Shown: one piece after another, positions 32,929 through 41,626 of the stretch
Numbering within the stretch: the stretch's first letter is position 1
Layout of the letters: each line of letters opens with the position of its first letter
From: Aeromicrobium sp. Leaf245
GTDB taxonomy: Bacteria; Actinomycetota; Actinomycetes; Propionibacteriales; Nocardioidaceae
DNA: 64,000 nucleotides
Direction: 5' to 3'
Assembly: GCF_942548115.1 (NCBI RefSeq)
Contig: NZ_OW824151.1
Location: 1,860,001-1,924,000, forward strand
Notes under the pieces: generated by a model
What the model saw: the letters and a program-made list of their open reading frames with translations, nothing else
Told to the model about the DNA's origin: nothing
Database searches by the model: none
Position numbers and translations under genes: made by a program

Positions 32929-34739
32929 GACGGCGCCACCAGTCCGTACTCGACCCTGGTGACGCACAGAGACGTCCCGGCCGACGCGGTGACCACGACC
33001 CGGTCCAGCGGGCGCGGTGCGGCCGCCAGGATCCTGTGCCGCCCGGCGGGTGCCGCGATGCCCACCCTCGTGACCCCGATCCCACCCACGGACACCGTTC
33101 CGGGTCGGGCCGAGACGTAGTCGACCGCCACCCACGGACCCAGGACCGTCGGCGGCGTCAGCCTGAAGTCTCGACCCGTCGTGCCCACGGGACGACATCC
33201 GCGGACGGCCGGCGCGGCGACGGCCCCCTCGACGGGGACCACGTCCGCGGGGCGGAGGCGACCCGCGTCGTCGAAGGTCTGGAGGTCGGCTCCGGCGAGG
33301 GAGGTCGTGTACCGGTCGTCGAGCAGGGCGAAGTAGTTCCTCAGGAGCGCCTTGTCGCCGAGCACCGGCGCCACCACGGTGGACGGGGCGAACACGTCGG
33401 CGAGTCGGGTCGCGGAGTGGGACCTCAGGTCCGCGATGGCCCGCTGGTTGACGGTGCGTTCGTCGAACGTCCGCCACCCGTCGGCGTACACCGCCGAGCT
33501 GATCAGTCCCAGGAGCACGACGAGACCGACGAGCGTCGCGCGCACCGGGACGGCCGGGACGAGGTCGACCAGGGGGACCGGCCGTCGGCGCGGCGGGTCG
33601 GCGACGTCGACGGGGCTGCGCACCAGCGACACGCCGGCGAGCAGCAGCAGCGGCGCGGCGTCGGAGAGGTACTGGACGTGGATGCCGATGCCTTCGCCGC
33701 CCAGGAGGCCGATCGTGTAGGCACGTCCGGTGTAGACCAGCACGGCGGAGGCGAACAGGTAGAGGCCGACGGGCCAGAGCACCAGCAGCGAACGCTCGTA
33801 GGTGCCCCAGCTGTGCAGCAGGACCACGGCGACGAGCGTCGCGGCCACGACCACCATGACCACGGGGGGGTCCGCGAACTGCACGGGACCCGTCCCGAAG
33901 TCGACCCACCGCAAGGGACCGCCGACCAGGGTCGGCAGGAGCGCCTCGAAGAGCTGCGCCTGTGCGAGCTCGACGAACTGGCTCGCCCTCGCCGGCACCG
34001 CCGCCTGCGGCCGGGTGACGTAGACGACGAGCCAGGCGACGCTGAGGGCGCCGTAGACCACCCAGGCGACCCGGAAGTCCCGGACGGCCCTCCAGAAGCG
34101 GTCCCACGGCCGACCCTCGACCAGCCAGATCAGCGTGAGGGCCGCCACGGTGACGACCACCAGTCCCGTCTTGGCGTACGAGAGGTAGCCGACCGTCAGG
34201 AAGACGCCGGCGACGGCGACCCACCGCACTCGACGGGTGCGCGCGTACAGGACGTGCGCCGTCACGACGCCGAAGAAGGCGATCTGGTGCGGGTACTGGT
34301 TGATGGCGACCGCCCACCACATGAGGGCCGGCACGGTGAGAGCGGTCGTGCCGTAGACGGCCAGGCCCACCAGCGCGACGCGCCCCGGTCCGAACACCGT
34401 GCGCAGCATCCACCAGCAGGCCAGGCTCGCGAGTGCCTGGAGCACGACGATCTCGACGGCGACGGGCCACCACGCGTACGGCTCACTGACGGCGACGACG
34501 AGCTTCACCAGCAGGAAGGACAGCGGCATGAAGTGACCCTGGTGCAACCGGGTGTACCAGGCGAGGTCGTCCTCCCCACGCGCGATGTCGGCCATGAAGA
34601 TGTGGTCGTCCACGAGGAACCAGCTGCGCGAGACGAACACACCCCGGACGACCAGCTGCGCGAGGATGATCAGGAGGGCCGCCGAGGTCACCGCGGAAGG
34701 CGGTCGGAGGCGCAGGGTCACAAGGGAGGATCCTGCCAC
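32925..34739 (-). CDS. GT-C-like membrane protein, paralogue C of three
   Basis: 604 aa, first gene of the operon. Shared blocks: RSWFLVDDHIFMADIARGE, HQGHFMPLSFLLVKL, CWWMLRTVFGPGR, MWWAVAINQYPHQIAFFG, GYLSYAKTG, and the C-terminal SLCVTRVEYGLV. The first cysteine of the C-terminal domain is kept (RGCRPVG) but the CGY motif is not. Start: GTG 34739 assumed; a GTG at 34721 is also possible, since neither has a clear ribosome binding site. TAGGGT on the minus strand near 34772-34777 is a plausible -10. Confidence 0.78.
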   Translation of the reverse strand: MAGSSLVTLRLRPPSAVTSAALLIILAQLVVRGVFVSRSWFLVDDHIFMADIARGEDDLAWYTRLHQGHFMPLSFLLVKLVVAVSEPYAWWPVAVEIVVLQALASLACWWMLRTVFGPGRVALVGLAVYGTTALTVPALMWWAVAINQYPHQIAFFGVVTAHVLYARTRRVRWVAVAGVFLTVGYLSYAKTGLVVVTVAALTLIWLVEGRPWDRFWRAVRDFRVAWVVYGALSVAWLVVYVTRPQAAVPARASQFVELAQAQLFEALLPTLVGGPLRWVDFGTGPVQFADPPVVMVVVAATLVAVVLLHSWGTYERSLLVLWPVGLYLFASAVLVYTGRAYTIGLLGGEGIGIHVQYLSDAAPLLLLAGVSLVRSPVDVADPPRRRPVPLVDLVPAVPVRATLVGLVVLLGLISSAVYADGWRTFDERTVNQRAIADLRSHSATRLADVFAPSTVVAPVLGDKALLRNYFALLDDRYTTSLAGADLQTFDDAGRLRPADVVPVEGAVAAPAVRGCRPVGTTGRDFRLTPPTVLGPWVAVDYVSARPGTVSVGGIGVTRVGIAAPAGRHRILAAAPRPLDRVVVTASAGTSLCVTRVEYGLVAPS

Positions 34740-34785
34740 GTGCCCGGGTCCGGCGCGGGCGGCGAGTCGTGACCCTACGGACTGG

Positions 34786-34791
34786 TAACGT
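34786..34791 (+). promoter_or_regulatory. -10 box (TAACGT) for the DUF3068 gene
   Basis: Part of CTGGTAACGTG, matching CTGGTAACATG before the DUF2613-like gene. It lies about 10 nt from the oppositely oriented TAGGGT for the paralogue operon. Confidence 0.5.
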
Positions 34792-34824
34792 GCCGCTGAT
34801 CACAACGGCGGAGGGAGCCCCACT

Positions 34825-35817
34825 GTGGGAAAGAAGCTGGGACTGGTGGCGCTCGTGCTGGGCGCCTTCCTGGTGGTACTGGCAGGTCTGAGCAAGTTCT
34901 ACATGTACGACCGCCTCGCGGTCGTGCCGGACAACAACCAGACCACGAGCATCTCGCAGACCGCGTCGGGCGAGGACGGTGAGTACCTCGACGTGGGGGC
35001 CGAGGGTGGGCCGGCCATCGTGACGGGTCCGCTCAAGTCCACGCGCATCGTCGAGGGCAACGTCGAGCTGAGCGAGGAGGCGTCCGACGAGCTGAACCGC
35101 GACGTCGCCGTGTGGGACACGTTCACGTGCACCGACACGCCCGACTTCGACTGCGGCAGCGGCGAGACGCCGCTGAGCAGCACGAAGGACACGGTCGCCT
35201 TCGACGCCCACACGGGCGAGACCGTCGACTGGGCCAAGTCGCGCACCGAGTCCGGTGGCACCAAGACGCGCGGTGCGTTCAAGGGCCTCTACTTCAAGTT
35301 CCCGTTCGGGACGGAGAAGAAGGACTACATGTTCTGGGACGGCACCCTGAAGGAGGCCACGCCCGCGACGTACCAGGGCGAGACCACCATCAAGGGCCTC
35401 GACGTCTACGAGTTCGAGCAGGTCATCGAGCCGACGAAGACCGGGACCATCGCGGTCCCGGGGTCGCTCATCGGCGAGGACCGGCCCACGGTCGTCGCCG
35501 ACCGGATCTACTCCAACACCCGCACCTTCCTCGTGGAGCCCGTCACGGGCGTCATCATCCGCGGTGGGGAGTCGCAGGACGGCTACCTGGAGCTCGACGG
35601 CGAGCGCAAGGCCACGACGACGAAGGCCACGCTCGGCTACACCGACGCCTACATCCAGGAGACGGTCGACGAGTACAAGGGCAAGGCCACGCTGCTGAAG
35701 GCCGTCAACTCGACCTTCCCGATCGTGGGTGGGCTCGTGGGACTGCTGCTGCTCGTCCTCGGTGCGGTCGCCCTCGCCCGCGGGCGCAAGGAGAACGGCA
35801 CGCACACGGCGGCGTAG
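34825..35817 (+). CDS. DUF3068 family membrane-anchored protein
   Basis: 330 aa: N-terminal helix ([30 protein letters not shown]), a large extracytoplasmic beta-rich domain (about 35-295) with [10 protein letters not shown] as its only cysteine pair, and a C-terminal helix ([23 protein letters not shown]) with a basic tail. LAVVP, the [13 protein letters not shown] block and [15 protein letters not shown] strand fit DUF3068, called porin PorA-like in some databases; pore activity here is unproven. GTG start with CGGAGGGA upstream. Last gene of the envelope locus before a strong terminator. Confidence 0.88.
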   Translation: MGKKLGLVALVLGAFLVVLAGLSKFYMYDRLAVVPDNNQTTSISQTASGEDGEYLDVGAEGGPAIVTGPLKSTRIVEGNVELSEEASDELNRDVAVWDTFTCTDTPDFDCGSGETPLSSTKDTVAFDAHTGETVDWAKSRTESGGTKTRGAFKGLYFKFPFGTEKKDYMFWDGTLKEATPATYQGETTIKGLDVYEFEQVIEPTKTGTIAVPGSLIGEDRPTVVADRIYSNTRTFLVEPVTGVIIRGGESQDGYLELDGERKATTTKATLGYTDAYIQETVDEYKGKATLLKAVNSTFPIVGGLVGLLLLVLGAVALARGRKENGTHTAA

Positions 35818-35829
35818 TCACGCCACCAC

Positions 35830-35871
35830 CGCCTCCGGCGCGCCACCCTCACCGGTGGCGCGCCGGAGGCG
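35830..35871 (+). terminator. Terminator after the DUF3068 gene
   Basis: Perfect 18-bp stem (35830-35847 and 35854-35871) with a 6-nt loop, 13 nt after the stop. Confidence 0.88.
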
Positions 35872-35918
35872 TTCGTGCACGGCAGTGGTGGGGTCCCGAG
35901 CCCGGGCGACCGGCTCGA

Positions 35919-35924
35919 TACGGT
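35919..35924 (+). promoter_or_regulatory. -10 box (TACGGT) for the M18 peptidase gene, leaderless arrangement
   Basis: TACGGT, 6-nt spacer, ATG at 35931. The hexamer and spacing match those before the DUF3072 gene. Confidence 0.55.
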
Positions 35925-35930
35925 GAGGCC

Positions 35931-37196
35931 ATGCCTGCCGCCGACGACCTCTGCCGCTTCGTGGACGCCTCGCCGTCGCCCTTCCATGCCGTGGCGACGG
36001 CGGCCGCGGCGCTCGACGCCGCAGGCTGGTCCCGCGCCGACGAGCGCGACGCGTGGCCCGCCTCGGGCGGACGCGGGTACGTGGTGCGTGGCGGCTCGCT
36101 CGTGGCCTGGGACGACACCGCGGCGACCGGGCCGGCCGACCCGTTCCGCATCGTCGGTGCCCACACCGACAGCCCGAACCTGCGCCTCAAGCAGCACCAC
36201 GACCGCCGGTTCGAGGGCACCGACGTGCTCGCGCTCGAGCCGTACGGAGGACCGCTGCTCACGACGTGGCTCGACCGCGACCTCGGCGTCGCCGGCCGGG
36301 TCGTGCTGCGCGACGGATCCGAGCGGCTCGTCCACGTCGACGAGCCCGTCCTGCGCGTGCCCAACCTGGCGATCCACCTCGACCGCGACGCTGCCGGGGC
36401 GCCCGACCGCCAGCGTCACCTCGACGCGGTGTGGTCGCAGCGGGGCAGGCCGTTCCTGGCCTGGCTGGGGGAGCGGGAGGGCTTCGCGGCCGAGGACGTC
36501 CTCGGCCACGAGCTCATGACGACCGACGTGGTGCCGAGCGGGCGGGTCGGGGCCGACGGCTGGCTGGTCGCCGCCCCACGTCTGGACAACCAGGCGACCT
36601 GCTTCGCCGGGCTGGAGGCTTTCCTGACCTCGGGGGCGTCGGGGTCCGGCCCGGTGCCGGGTCAGCGCTCGGTGCTCGTGCTGTTCGACCACGAGGAGGT
36701 CGGCAGCTCATCGGAGCGGGGAGCGGCCTCCGACCTCCTGCTCACCGTGCTGGAGCGCATCGTGCTGGCTGCAGGCGGAGCGCGCGACGACCTGCACCGC
36801 GCCGTGGCCGGGTCGATCTGCGCGTCCGGCGACATGGCGCACGCGACGCATCCCAACCACGCCGAGCGCCACGAGCCGCTGCACCACGTCGTGCTCGGGG
36901 GAGGGCCCGTGCTCAAGGTCAACCAGAACCTGCGCTACGCGACCGACGCCGCCGGCGCGGCGGTGTTCGCGCGAGCCTGCGAGAGCGTCGGCGTCCCGCT
37001 GCAGCGGTACGTCCACCGGGCCGACCTGCCGTGCGGGTCGACGATCGGGCCCATCAGCGCCGCCCGCACCGGCATCTCCACCGTGGACTTCGGAGCGCCG
37101 CAGCTGGCCATGCACTCGGCGCGGGAGACGATGGCCGCCGCCGACGTGGAGCACTACGTGAAGGCCCTCACGGCCTTCTTCGAGCTCGCCGACTGA
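35931..37196 (+). CDS. pepC: M18 family aminopeptidase
   Basis: 421-aa zinc aminopeptidase of the aspartyl-aminopeptidase/ApeB family (about 420-430 aa). Metal-site motifs: [13 protein letters not shown] (about 80), [14 protein letters not shown] (about 255), and the C-terminal [16 protein letters not shown] and [10 protein letters not shown]-terminal [12 protein letters not shown] is diagnostic. A cytosolic enzyme that removes N-terminal acidic or other residues in peptide turnover. The ATG at 35931 matches the family N-terminus. Confidence 0.94.
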   Translation: MPAADDLCRFVDASPSPFHAVATAAAALDAAGWSRADERDAWPASGGRGYVVRGGSLVAWDDTAATGPADPFRIVGAHTDSPNLRLKQHHDRRFEGTDVLALEPYGGPLLTTWLDRDLGVAGRVVLRDGSERLVHVDEPVLRVPNLAIHLDRDAAGAPDRQRHLDAVWSQRGRPFLAWLGEREGFAAEDVLGHELMTTDVVPSGRVGADGWLVAAPRLDNQATCFAGLEAFLTSGASGSGPVPGQRSVLVLFDHEEVGSSSERGAASDLLLTVLERIVLAAGGARDDLHRAVAGSICASGDMAHATHPNHAERHEPLHHVVLGGGPVLKVNQNLRYATDAAGAAVFARACESVGVPLQRYVHRADLPCGSTIGPISAARTGISTVDFGAPQLAMHSARETMAAADVEHYVKALTAFFELAD

Positions 37197-37268
37197 CGGT
37201 CCGGCCGGCTCGCGACCGGCCTGGACGTCACAGGGGCCCCGCCACCCCGGAGCCGAGGAAGATCGCGT

Positions 37269-37274
37269 ACCCTG
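37269..37274 (+). promoter_or_regulatory. Candidate rpsA -10 box (TACCCT)
   Basis: TACCCT lies 131 nt upstream of the rpsA ATG, implying a leader of about 125 nt with GC-rich hairpin potential. The 209-nt gap holds no supported gene. Confidence 0.4.
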
Positions 37275-37405
37275 AGAGATGCGCTGGTGACCTGTGCGTT
37301 CCTCGGGACGAGCAGGAGCGTCCTCGGCATGTCCGTCCTGCGGGCTCCGCGGCGCCGTCCACCGGCCGTTCCCGACATCATCCATCCATCGGAGTCCATC
37401 TACCT

Positions 37406-38851
37406 ATGAGCATCGCTCCCTCTGCGGCACCGCAGGTTGCGGTCAACGACATCGGCAGCGAGGCCGACTTCCTCGCCGCCATCGACTCGACCATCAAGTA
37501 CTTCAACGACGGCGACATCGTCGACGGCACCATCGTCAAGGTGGACCGTGACGAGGTCCTCCTCGACATCGGCTACAAGACCGAGGGCGTCATCCCCTCG
37601 CGCGAGCTGAGCATCAAGCACGACGTCGACCCCAACGAGGTCGTCAGCGTCGGCGACAGCGTCGAGGCCCTCGTCCTCCAGAAGGAGGACAAGGAAGGCC
37701 GTCTGATCCTGTCCAAGAAGCGTGCTCAGTACGAGCGCGCCTGGGGCGACATCGAGAAGATCAAGGCCGAGGAAGGCGTCGTCGAGGGCACCGTCATCGA
37801 GGTCGTCAAGGGCGGCCTCATCATGGACATCGGACTCCGTGGCTTCCTGCCCGCCTCGCTCGTGGAGATGCGTCGCGTTCGCGACCTCGACCCGTACATC
37901 GGCCAGAAGCTCGAGGCGAAGATCATCGAGCTCGACAAGAACCGCAACAACGTGGTCCTGTCGCGCCGTGCCTGGCTCGAGCAGACCCAGTCGGCCGTGC
38001 GCCAGAAGTTCCTCGACGAGCTCAAGAAGGGGCAGGTCCGCAAGGGCGTCATCTCCTCCATCGTCAACTTCGGTGCGTTCGTCGACCTCGGCGGCGTCGA
38101 CGGTCTCGTCCACGTCTCCGAGCTGTCCTGGAAGCACATCGACCACCCGAACGAGGTCGTCCAGGTCGGCGACGAGGTCACCGTCGAGGTCCTCGACGTC
38201 GACCTCGAGCGCGAGCGCGTGTCGCTGTCGCTCAAGGCGACGCAGGAGGATCCGTGGCAGCAGTTCGCCCGGACCCACCAGATCGGTCAGATCGTGCCCG
38301 GCAAGGCCACCAAGCTCGTCCCCTTCGGCGCGTTCGTGCGCGTCGAGGAGGGCATCGAGGGCCTCGTGCACATCTCCGAGCTGGCCGAGCGTCACGTCGA
38401 GATCCCCGAGCAGGTCGTGCAGATCGGCGACTCGGTCATGGTCAAGATCATCGACATCGACCTCGAGCGTCGTCGTATCTCGCTCTCGCTCAAGCAGGCG
38501 AACGAGACGCAGGCGGCCGAGGGCGACGACTTCGACCCGACGCTGTACGGCATGACCTCCTCGTACGACGAGCAGGGCAACTACATCTACCCCGACGGCT
38601 TCGATCCGGAGACCGGCGAGTGGCAGGAGGGCTTCGACGAGGCCCGCGCCGCGTGGGAGAAGCAGTACGCCGAGGCTCACGAGCGCTGGGAGGCGCACAA
38701 GAAGCAGATCGAGGAGGCCGAGAAGGCCAACGTCGAGGCCGGCGAGGTCAGCAACTACTCCGCCGGTGGCGAGGTCGAGACGACCGAGGGCTCCCTCGCG
38801 TCCGACGAGGCCCTGCAGGCCCTGCGCGAGAAGCTGACCGGCGGCGAGTGA
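37406..38851 (+). CDS. rpsA: 30S ribosomal protein S1
   Basis: 481 aa with four S1 RNA-binding repeats: about 36-105 (VDGTIVKVDRDEVLLDIGYKTEG), 123-190 (IEVVKGGLIMDIGLRGFLPAS), 209-277 (GVISSIVNFGAFVDLGGVDGLVH) and 294-363 (VPGKATKLVPFGAFVRVEEGIEGLVH), then an acidic, low-complexity tail of about 115 residues typical of actinobacterial S1. It promotes translation initiation on structured mRNAs. ATG 37406 with GGAG about 11 nt upstream. In M. tuberculosis it directly follows polA; here the envelope locus lies between. Confidence 0.97.
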   Translation: MSIAPSAAPQVAVNDIGSEADFLAAIDSTIKYFNDGDIVDGTIVKVDRDEVLLDIGYKTEGVIPSRELSIKHDVDPNEVVSVGDSVEALVLQKEDKEGRLILSKKRAQYERAWGDIEKIKAEEGVVEGTVIEVVKGGLIMDIGLRGFLPASLVEMRRVRDLDPYIGQKLEAKIIELDKNRNNVVLSRRAWLEQTQSAVRQKFLDELKKGQVRKGVISSIVNFGAFVDLGGVDGLVHVSELSWKHIDHPNEVVQVGDEVTVEVLDVDLERERVSLSLKATQEDPWQQFARTHQIGQIVPGKATKLVPFGAFVRVEEGIEGLVHISELAERHVEIPEQVVQIGDSVMVKIIDIDLERRRISLSLKQANETQAAEGDDFDPTLYGMTSSYDEQGNYIYPDGFDPETGEWQEGFDEARAAWEKQYAEAHERWEAHKKQIEEAEKANVEAGEVSNYSAGGEVETTEGSLASDEALQALREKLTGGE

Positions 38852-38885
38852 TCCACACTCCCACCGAACGACGCTGATCCAGCAC

Positions 38886-38921
38886 ACGAGACCCCCCGAC
38901 CGTCAGGTCGGGGGGTCTCGT
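38886..38921 (+). terminator. rpsA terminator
   Basis: Perfect 15-bp stem (38886-38900 and 38907-38921), 6-nt loop, 34 nt after the stop. Confidence 0.88.
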
Positions 38922-38943
38922 CGTGTCCGGGGGTGTGGCGGCA

Positions 38944-39093
38944 TCACCGGACGGTCAGGTGCTGGTCGGGCTCGAACGCGTCCTGGTGGTGGCTGCGGGG
39001 CGGGGGACGCGTGCCGTAGCCGTCGAAGGACACGAGGACGGCGAGGGTGATGACGAGGGCGGACAGGGCGAGGAGGAGCAGGAGGATGATCAT
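38944..39093 (-). CDS. Small single-pass membrane protein, uncharacterised
   Basis: 49 aa: MIILLLLLALSALVITLAVLV is one strong hydrophobic helix, followed by a polar C-terminus FDGYGTRPPPRSHHQDAFEPD. It is divergent from the GlxA-type regulator gene with 93 nt between starts and would share its operator region. The reading frame is intact between ATG 39093 and TGA 38944, and no larger gene competes for the space. Composition supports a real gene but I recognise no family. Confidence 0.6.
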   Translation of the reverse strand: MIILLLLLALSALVITLAVLVSFDGYGTRPPPRSHHQDAFEPDQHLTVR

Positions 39094-39120
39094 GGCAGCA
39101 ATTCTCGCCACATCGGGAAC

Positions 39121-39136
39121 CTGCCACCAGTGGCAG
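39121..39136. promoter_or_regulatory. Operator candidate 1 (CTGCCACCAGTGGCAG)
   Basis: Perfect 7-bp inverted repeat with a 2-nt centre, 51-66 nt upstream of the regulator ATG. Shares TGCCAC/GTGGCA half-sites with operator 2; centres are exactly 40 bp apart. Confidence 0.65.
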
Positions 39137-39160
39137 CATCGCCAGTATCAGTCGATTTAC

Positions 39161-39176
39161 TGCCACACCTGTGGCA
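39161..39176. promoter_or_regulatory. Operator candidate 2 (TGCCACACCTGTGGCA)
   Basis: Perfect 7-bp inverted repeat with a 2-nt centre, 11-26 nt upstream of the ATG at 39187, placed to block or activate that promoter. Likely bound by the adjacent AraC-type regulator (inference). Confidence 0.65.
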
Positions 39177-39186
39177 CGCTGGTCCC

Positions 39187-40140
39187 ATGAAGAAGGTCGC
39201 GGTCATCGTGCAGGACGGGGTGGAGGCGTTCGGGCTGGGCTCCATCTGCGAGGTGTGGAACGAGCCGTACCACCCGGACGACGACAACCCCGTGTTCGAG
39301 TTCTCCGTGTGCACGCCCGAGCCCGGACGGGTCCGCGGCTCGAGCTACGACCTCTTCGTCGAGGAGTCGCTCGACGCCGCAGCCGACGCCGACCTCGTCT
39401 GCATCGCCCCCAAGCGCGGCTACCGGGCCCACCACCCGGCGGCCATCGAGGCCGTCCGTGCCGCGGCCGGTCGCGGAGCCTACGTCTCGGCGCACTGCAC
39501 CGGGGCGTGGCTGCTCGGCGAGGCCGGGCTCCTGGACGGGCGGGAGTGCACGACGCACTGGCGCTACGGCGCCGAGCTCCAGGAGGCGTTCCCGGAGGCG
39601 GTGGTCCGCCCCGAGGTCCTCTACGTGCTCGACGACGGCGTGCTGACCGGCGCCGGCTCCGCTGCCGGCATCGACGCCTCGCTGTACCTGATGCGTCGAG
39701 TGTTCGGGGCCCGCACGGCCGCGACGGCGGCACGACGCATCGTCATGCCGCCGCACCGCAGCGGGGGACAGGCGCAGTTCGTGCGCACCCCCGTCGGCCA
39801 GGTGGAGGCCGAGACGTTGTCGCCCGTGCTCGCCTGGGCGCTCGAGCACATCGACGAGCCGCTGCCCGTCGACCGCCTCGCGGCCCAGGCGCACATGTCG
39901 CCGCGCACCTTCGCGCGACGGTTCCGCGACGAGACGGGCACGACGCCGCTGCAGTGGCTCACGAGCCAGCGCATCGCCCTGGCCGAGGAGCTGCTCGAGA
40001 GCTCGCCGCTGTCGATCGAGCAGATCGCCGGCCGCGTGGGGTTCGGCAACGCCGCCACCCTGCGCCACCACTTCACCCAGGCGCTCGGCACCACGCCGCA
40101 GGAGTTCCGCCGGACCTTCACGTGCCTCGAGGCCGGCTGA
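39187..40140 (+). CDS. GlxA family transcriptional regulator (DJ-1/PfpI plus AraC-type HTH)
   Basis: 317 aa. Residues 1-165 are a DJ-1/PfpI-like sensor domain with the nucleophile-elbow Cys in SAHCTGAWLL and a conserved Glu (ICEVWNEP). Residues about 210-315 are two helix-turn-helix motifs: VDRLAAQAHMSPRTFARRF and IEQIAGRVGFGNAATLRHHF, ending QALGTTPQEFRRTF. Regulators of this type sense small metabolites (choline/carnitine, arginine and others); the ligand here is unknown. Two matching palindromes upstream suggest autoregulation. The start codon sits 6 nt after CACGCT, a weak -10. Confidence 0.92.
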   Translation: MKKVAVIVQDGVEAFGLGSICEVWNEPYHPDDDNPVFEFSVCTPEPGRVRGSSYDLFVEESLDAAADADLVCIAPKRGYRAHHPAAIEAVRAAAGRGAYVSAHCTGAWLLGEAGLLDGRECTTHWRYGAELQEAFPEAVVRPEVLYVLDDGVLTGAGSAAGIDASLYLMRRVFGARTAATAARRIVMPPHRSGGQAQFVRTPVGQVEAETLSPVLAWALEHIDEPLPVDRLAAQAHMSPRTFARRFRDETGTTPLQWLTSQRIALAEELLESSPLSIEQIAGRVGFGNAATLRHHFTQALGTTPQEFRRTFTCLEAG

Positions 40141-40177
40141 CCGACCACCGCGGCGCCCAGGGTCGTGGCGCCCAGGG

Positions 40178-41548
40178 TCACAGCTCCGTGCGCCGCACCT
40201 TGCCCGTGGCCGTGCGGGGGAGCGCGTCGAGCCGCTCGTACTCCTTCGGACGCTTCGGGGGCGCGAGCCGCTCCGTCGCGCGCCCGCGCAGGACGTCCTC
40301 GTCCACGTCGCCGACGTAGGCCGCCACCACACGCTGTCCCCACCGGTCGTCGGGTCGTCCGAACACGGCCACCTCGACCACGCCGGGGACGTCCTCCAGC
40401 GCGGCCTCGACCTCGGCCGGGTAGACGTTCACGCCACCGCTGATCACGAGGTCGCTGCGCCGGGCGTCGAGGTGCACGTAGCCGTCCTCCACCCGCCCGA
40501 GGTCGCCGACGGTGAACGCCGGCCCCGCGGCCGTCTCGCGCCACGCGTCGGCCGTCTTGTCGTCGTCGCGCCAGTAGGTGAAGCGTCCCCACGGCGGGAC
40601 GACGCACCAGAGCAGGCCCTCGTCGTCGACCGTCACGACCCGTCCCGGCCGCGCACGACCGACCGTGCCGGGGTGCTCGCGCCACTCCTGCGCACGGCAG
40701 GCGGTCCACTGTCCCTCGGTCGATCCGTAGAACTCCCAGACCGCGTCGACGCCGAAGCGGTCGTGCGCCCACCGGCGGACCGGCTCGGGGCAGGGGGCCC
40801 CGGCGTGTGCGACGAGGCGGAACGAGGAGAGGTCGGGGTGGCCGCCGGTGTGGTCGAGGTGCTGCCGCAACCGCTGCAGGTGCGCCGGGACGCAGAACAT
40901 CGTCGTCGGGCGCACCGTCTCGACGGCGTCGAGGAACGCGGCGGGCTCGAAGCGCGGCAGCATCGCGATGCCGCCCCCGGCCAGCAGGGTCCCGGTGGCG
41001 AAGCGCAGGGGAGCGGAGTGGTAGATCGGCGACACCACGAGGTCGACGTCGGTGGCGCAGAACCCCCACAGCTCGCGCTCCTCGGCCACCAGCTGCGCCG
41101 CGTCGCCCGCGTCGAGCAGGCCCGACCACACGCCCTTGGGTCGGCCGGTCGTGCCCGACGTGAAGTGCATGGGCCGACAGCGCGGGGCGGCGTCGAGCTC
41201 CGTCGGTTCGCCGTCGAGCAGGGCGTGCAGCTCGTCGGCGCTCTCCACGACCAGCGCGGCATCGAGGTCGTCGAGGATGCGCGACCGCTCCCACGGGGTG
41301 AGTCGCGGGTCGAGCGGCACCGGCACGACGCCGCTCCGGCAGGCTCCGAGCACGACGCTCGCGTAGTCCGGCTCGCCAGGGCAGAGCAGCACCAGGCGGT
41401 CACCCTCGCGCAGCCCACGCGCCCGGAGCGCGCCGGCCACGCGGGCCTGGTCGTGCCGGCTCCGCTCGGCCGTCAGCACCTCCACGTCGCTCTCCCTTCG
41501 TGAGAGGTCGGTCACAGCCCCCGCGGGGCGACGGGTGTGGATCGTCAC
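40178..41548 (-). CDS. AMP-dependent acyl-CoA synthetase/ligase
   Basis: 456-aa adenylate-forming enzyme: P-loop MHFTSGTTGRPKGV (about 127), EFYGSTEG (about 270), ISGGVNVYPAEVE with the hinge region, and the C-terminal catalytic Lys in TATGKVRRTEL. It activates a carboxylic acid as acyl-AMP then acyl-CoA; the substrate is unclear. At the short end of the family because the N-terminus begins close to the first core helix. GTG start at 41548. It converges on the GlxA-type gene, 37 nt apart, and the regulator may control it (inference only). Confidence 0.9.
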   Translation of the reverse strand: MTIHTRRPAGAVTDLSRRESDVEVLTAERSRHDQARVAGALRARGLREGDRLVLLCPGEPDYASVVLGACRSGVVPVPLDPRLTPWERSRILDDLDAALVVESADELHALLDGEPTELDAAPRCRPMHFTSGTTGRPKGVWSGLLDAGDAAQLVAEERELWGFCATDVDLVVSPIYHSAPLRFATGTLLAGGGIAMLPRFEPAAFLDAVETVRPTTMFCVPAHLQRLRQHLDHTGGHPDLSSFRLVAHAGAPCPEPVRRWAHDRFGVDAVWEFYGSTEGQWTACRAQEWREHPGTVGRARPGRVVTVDDEGLLWCVVPPWGRFTYWRDDDKTADAWRETAAGPAFTVGDLGRVEDGYVHLDARRSDLVISGGVNVYPAEVEAALEDVPGVVEVAVFGRPDDRWGQRVVAAYVGDVDEDVLRGRATERLAPPKRPKEYERLDALPRTATGKVRRTEL

Positions 41549-41572
41549 GAGTGCGTGAACTCAGGCACAAAG

Positions 41573-41578
41573 TATGCT
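41573..41578 (+). promoter_or_regulatory. Candidate -10 box (TATGCT) for the SH3/M15-like gene
   Basis: TATGCT lies 48 nt upstream of the GTG at 41627; the leader is too short for a c-di-AMP riboswitch, which often precedes wall-enzyme genes in actinobacteria. Confidence 0.45.
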
Positions 41579-41626
41579 TCAGTGGTTGATCGGTCTTGTC
41601 CCCCCTCCGTCTGAAGGTGATCGTCT

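Noticed and set aside
34483..35805. Minus-strand open frame across the DUF3068 gene
   Set aside because: Shadow frame; the + strand gene has clear DUF3068 architecture, ribosome binding site and terminator.
15817..35817. Recent horizontal transfer of the envelope locus
   Set aside because: GC content and codon choice look like the flanks, and there are no integrase, IS or tRNA junctions. The unusual position alone does not prove transfer.
41549..41626. c-di-AMP (ydaO) riboswitch before the SH3/M15-like gene
   Set aside because: Only 78 nt lie between the neighbouring start and this start; too short, and no conserved core seen.
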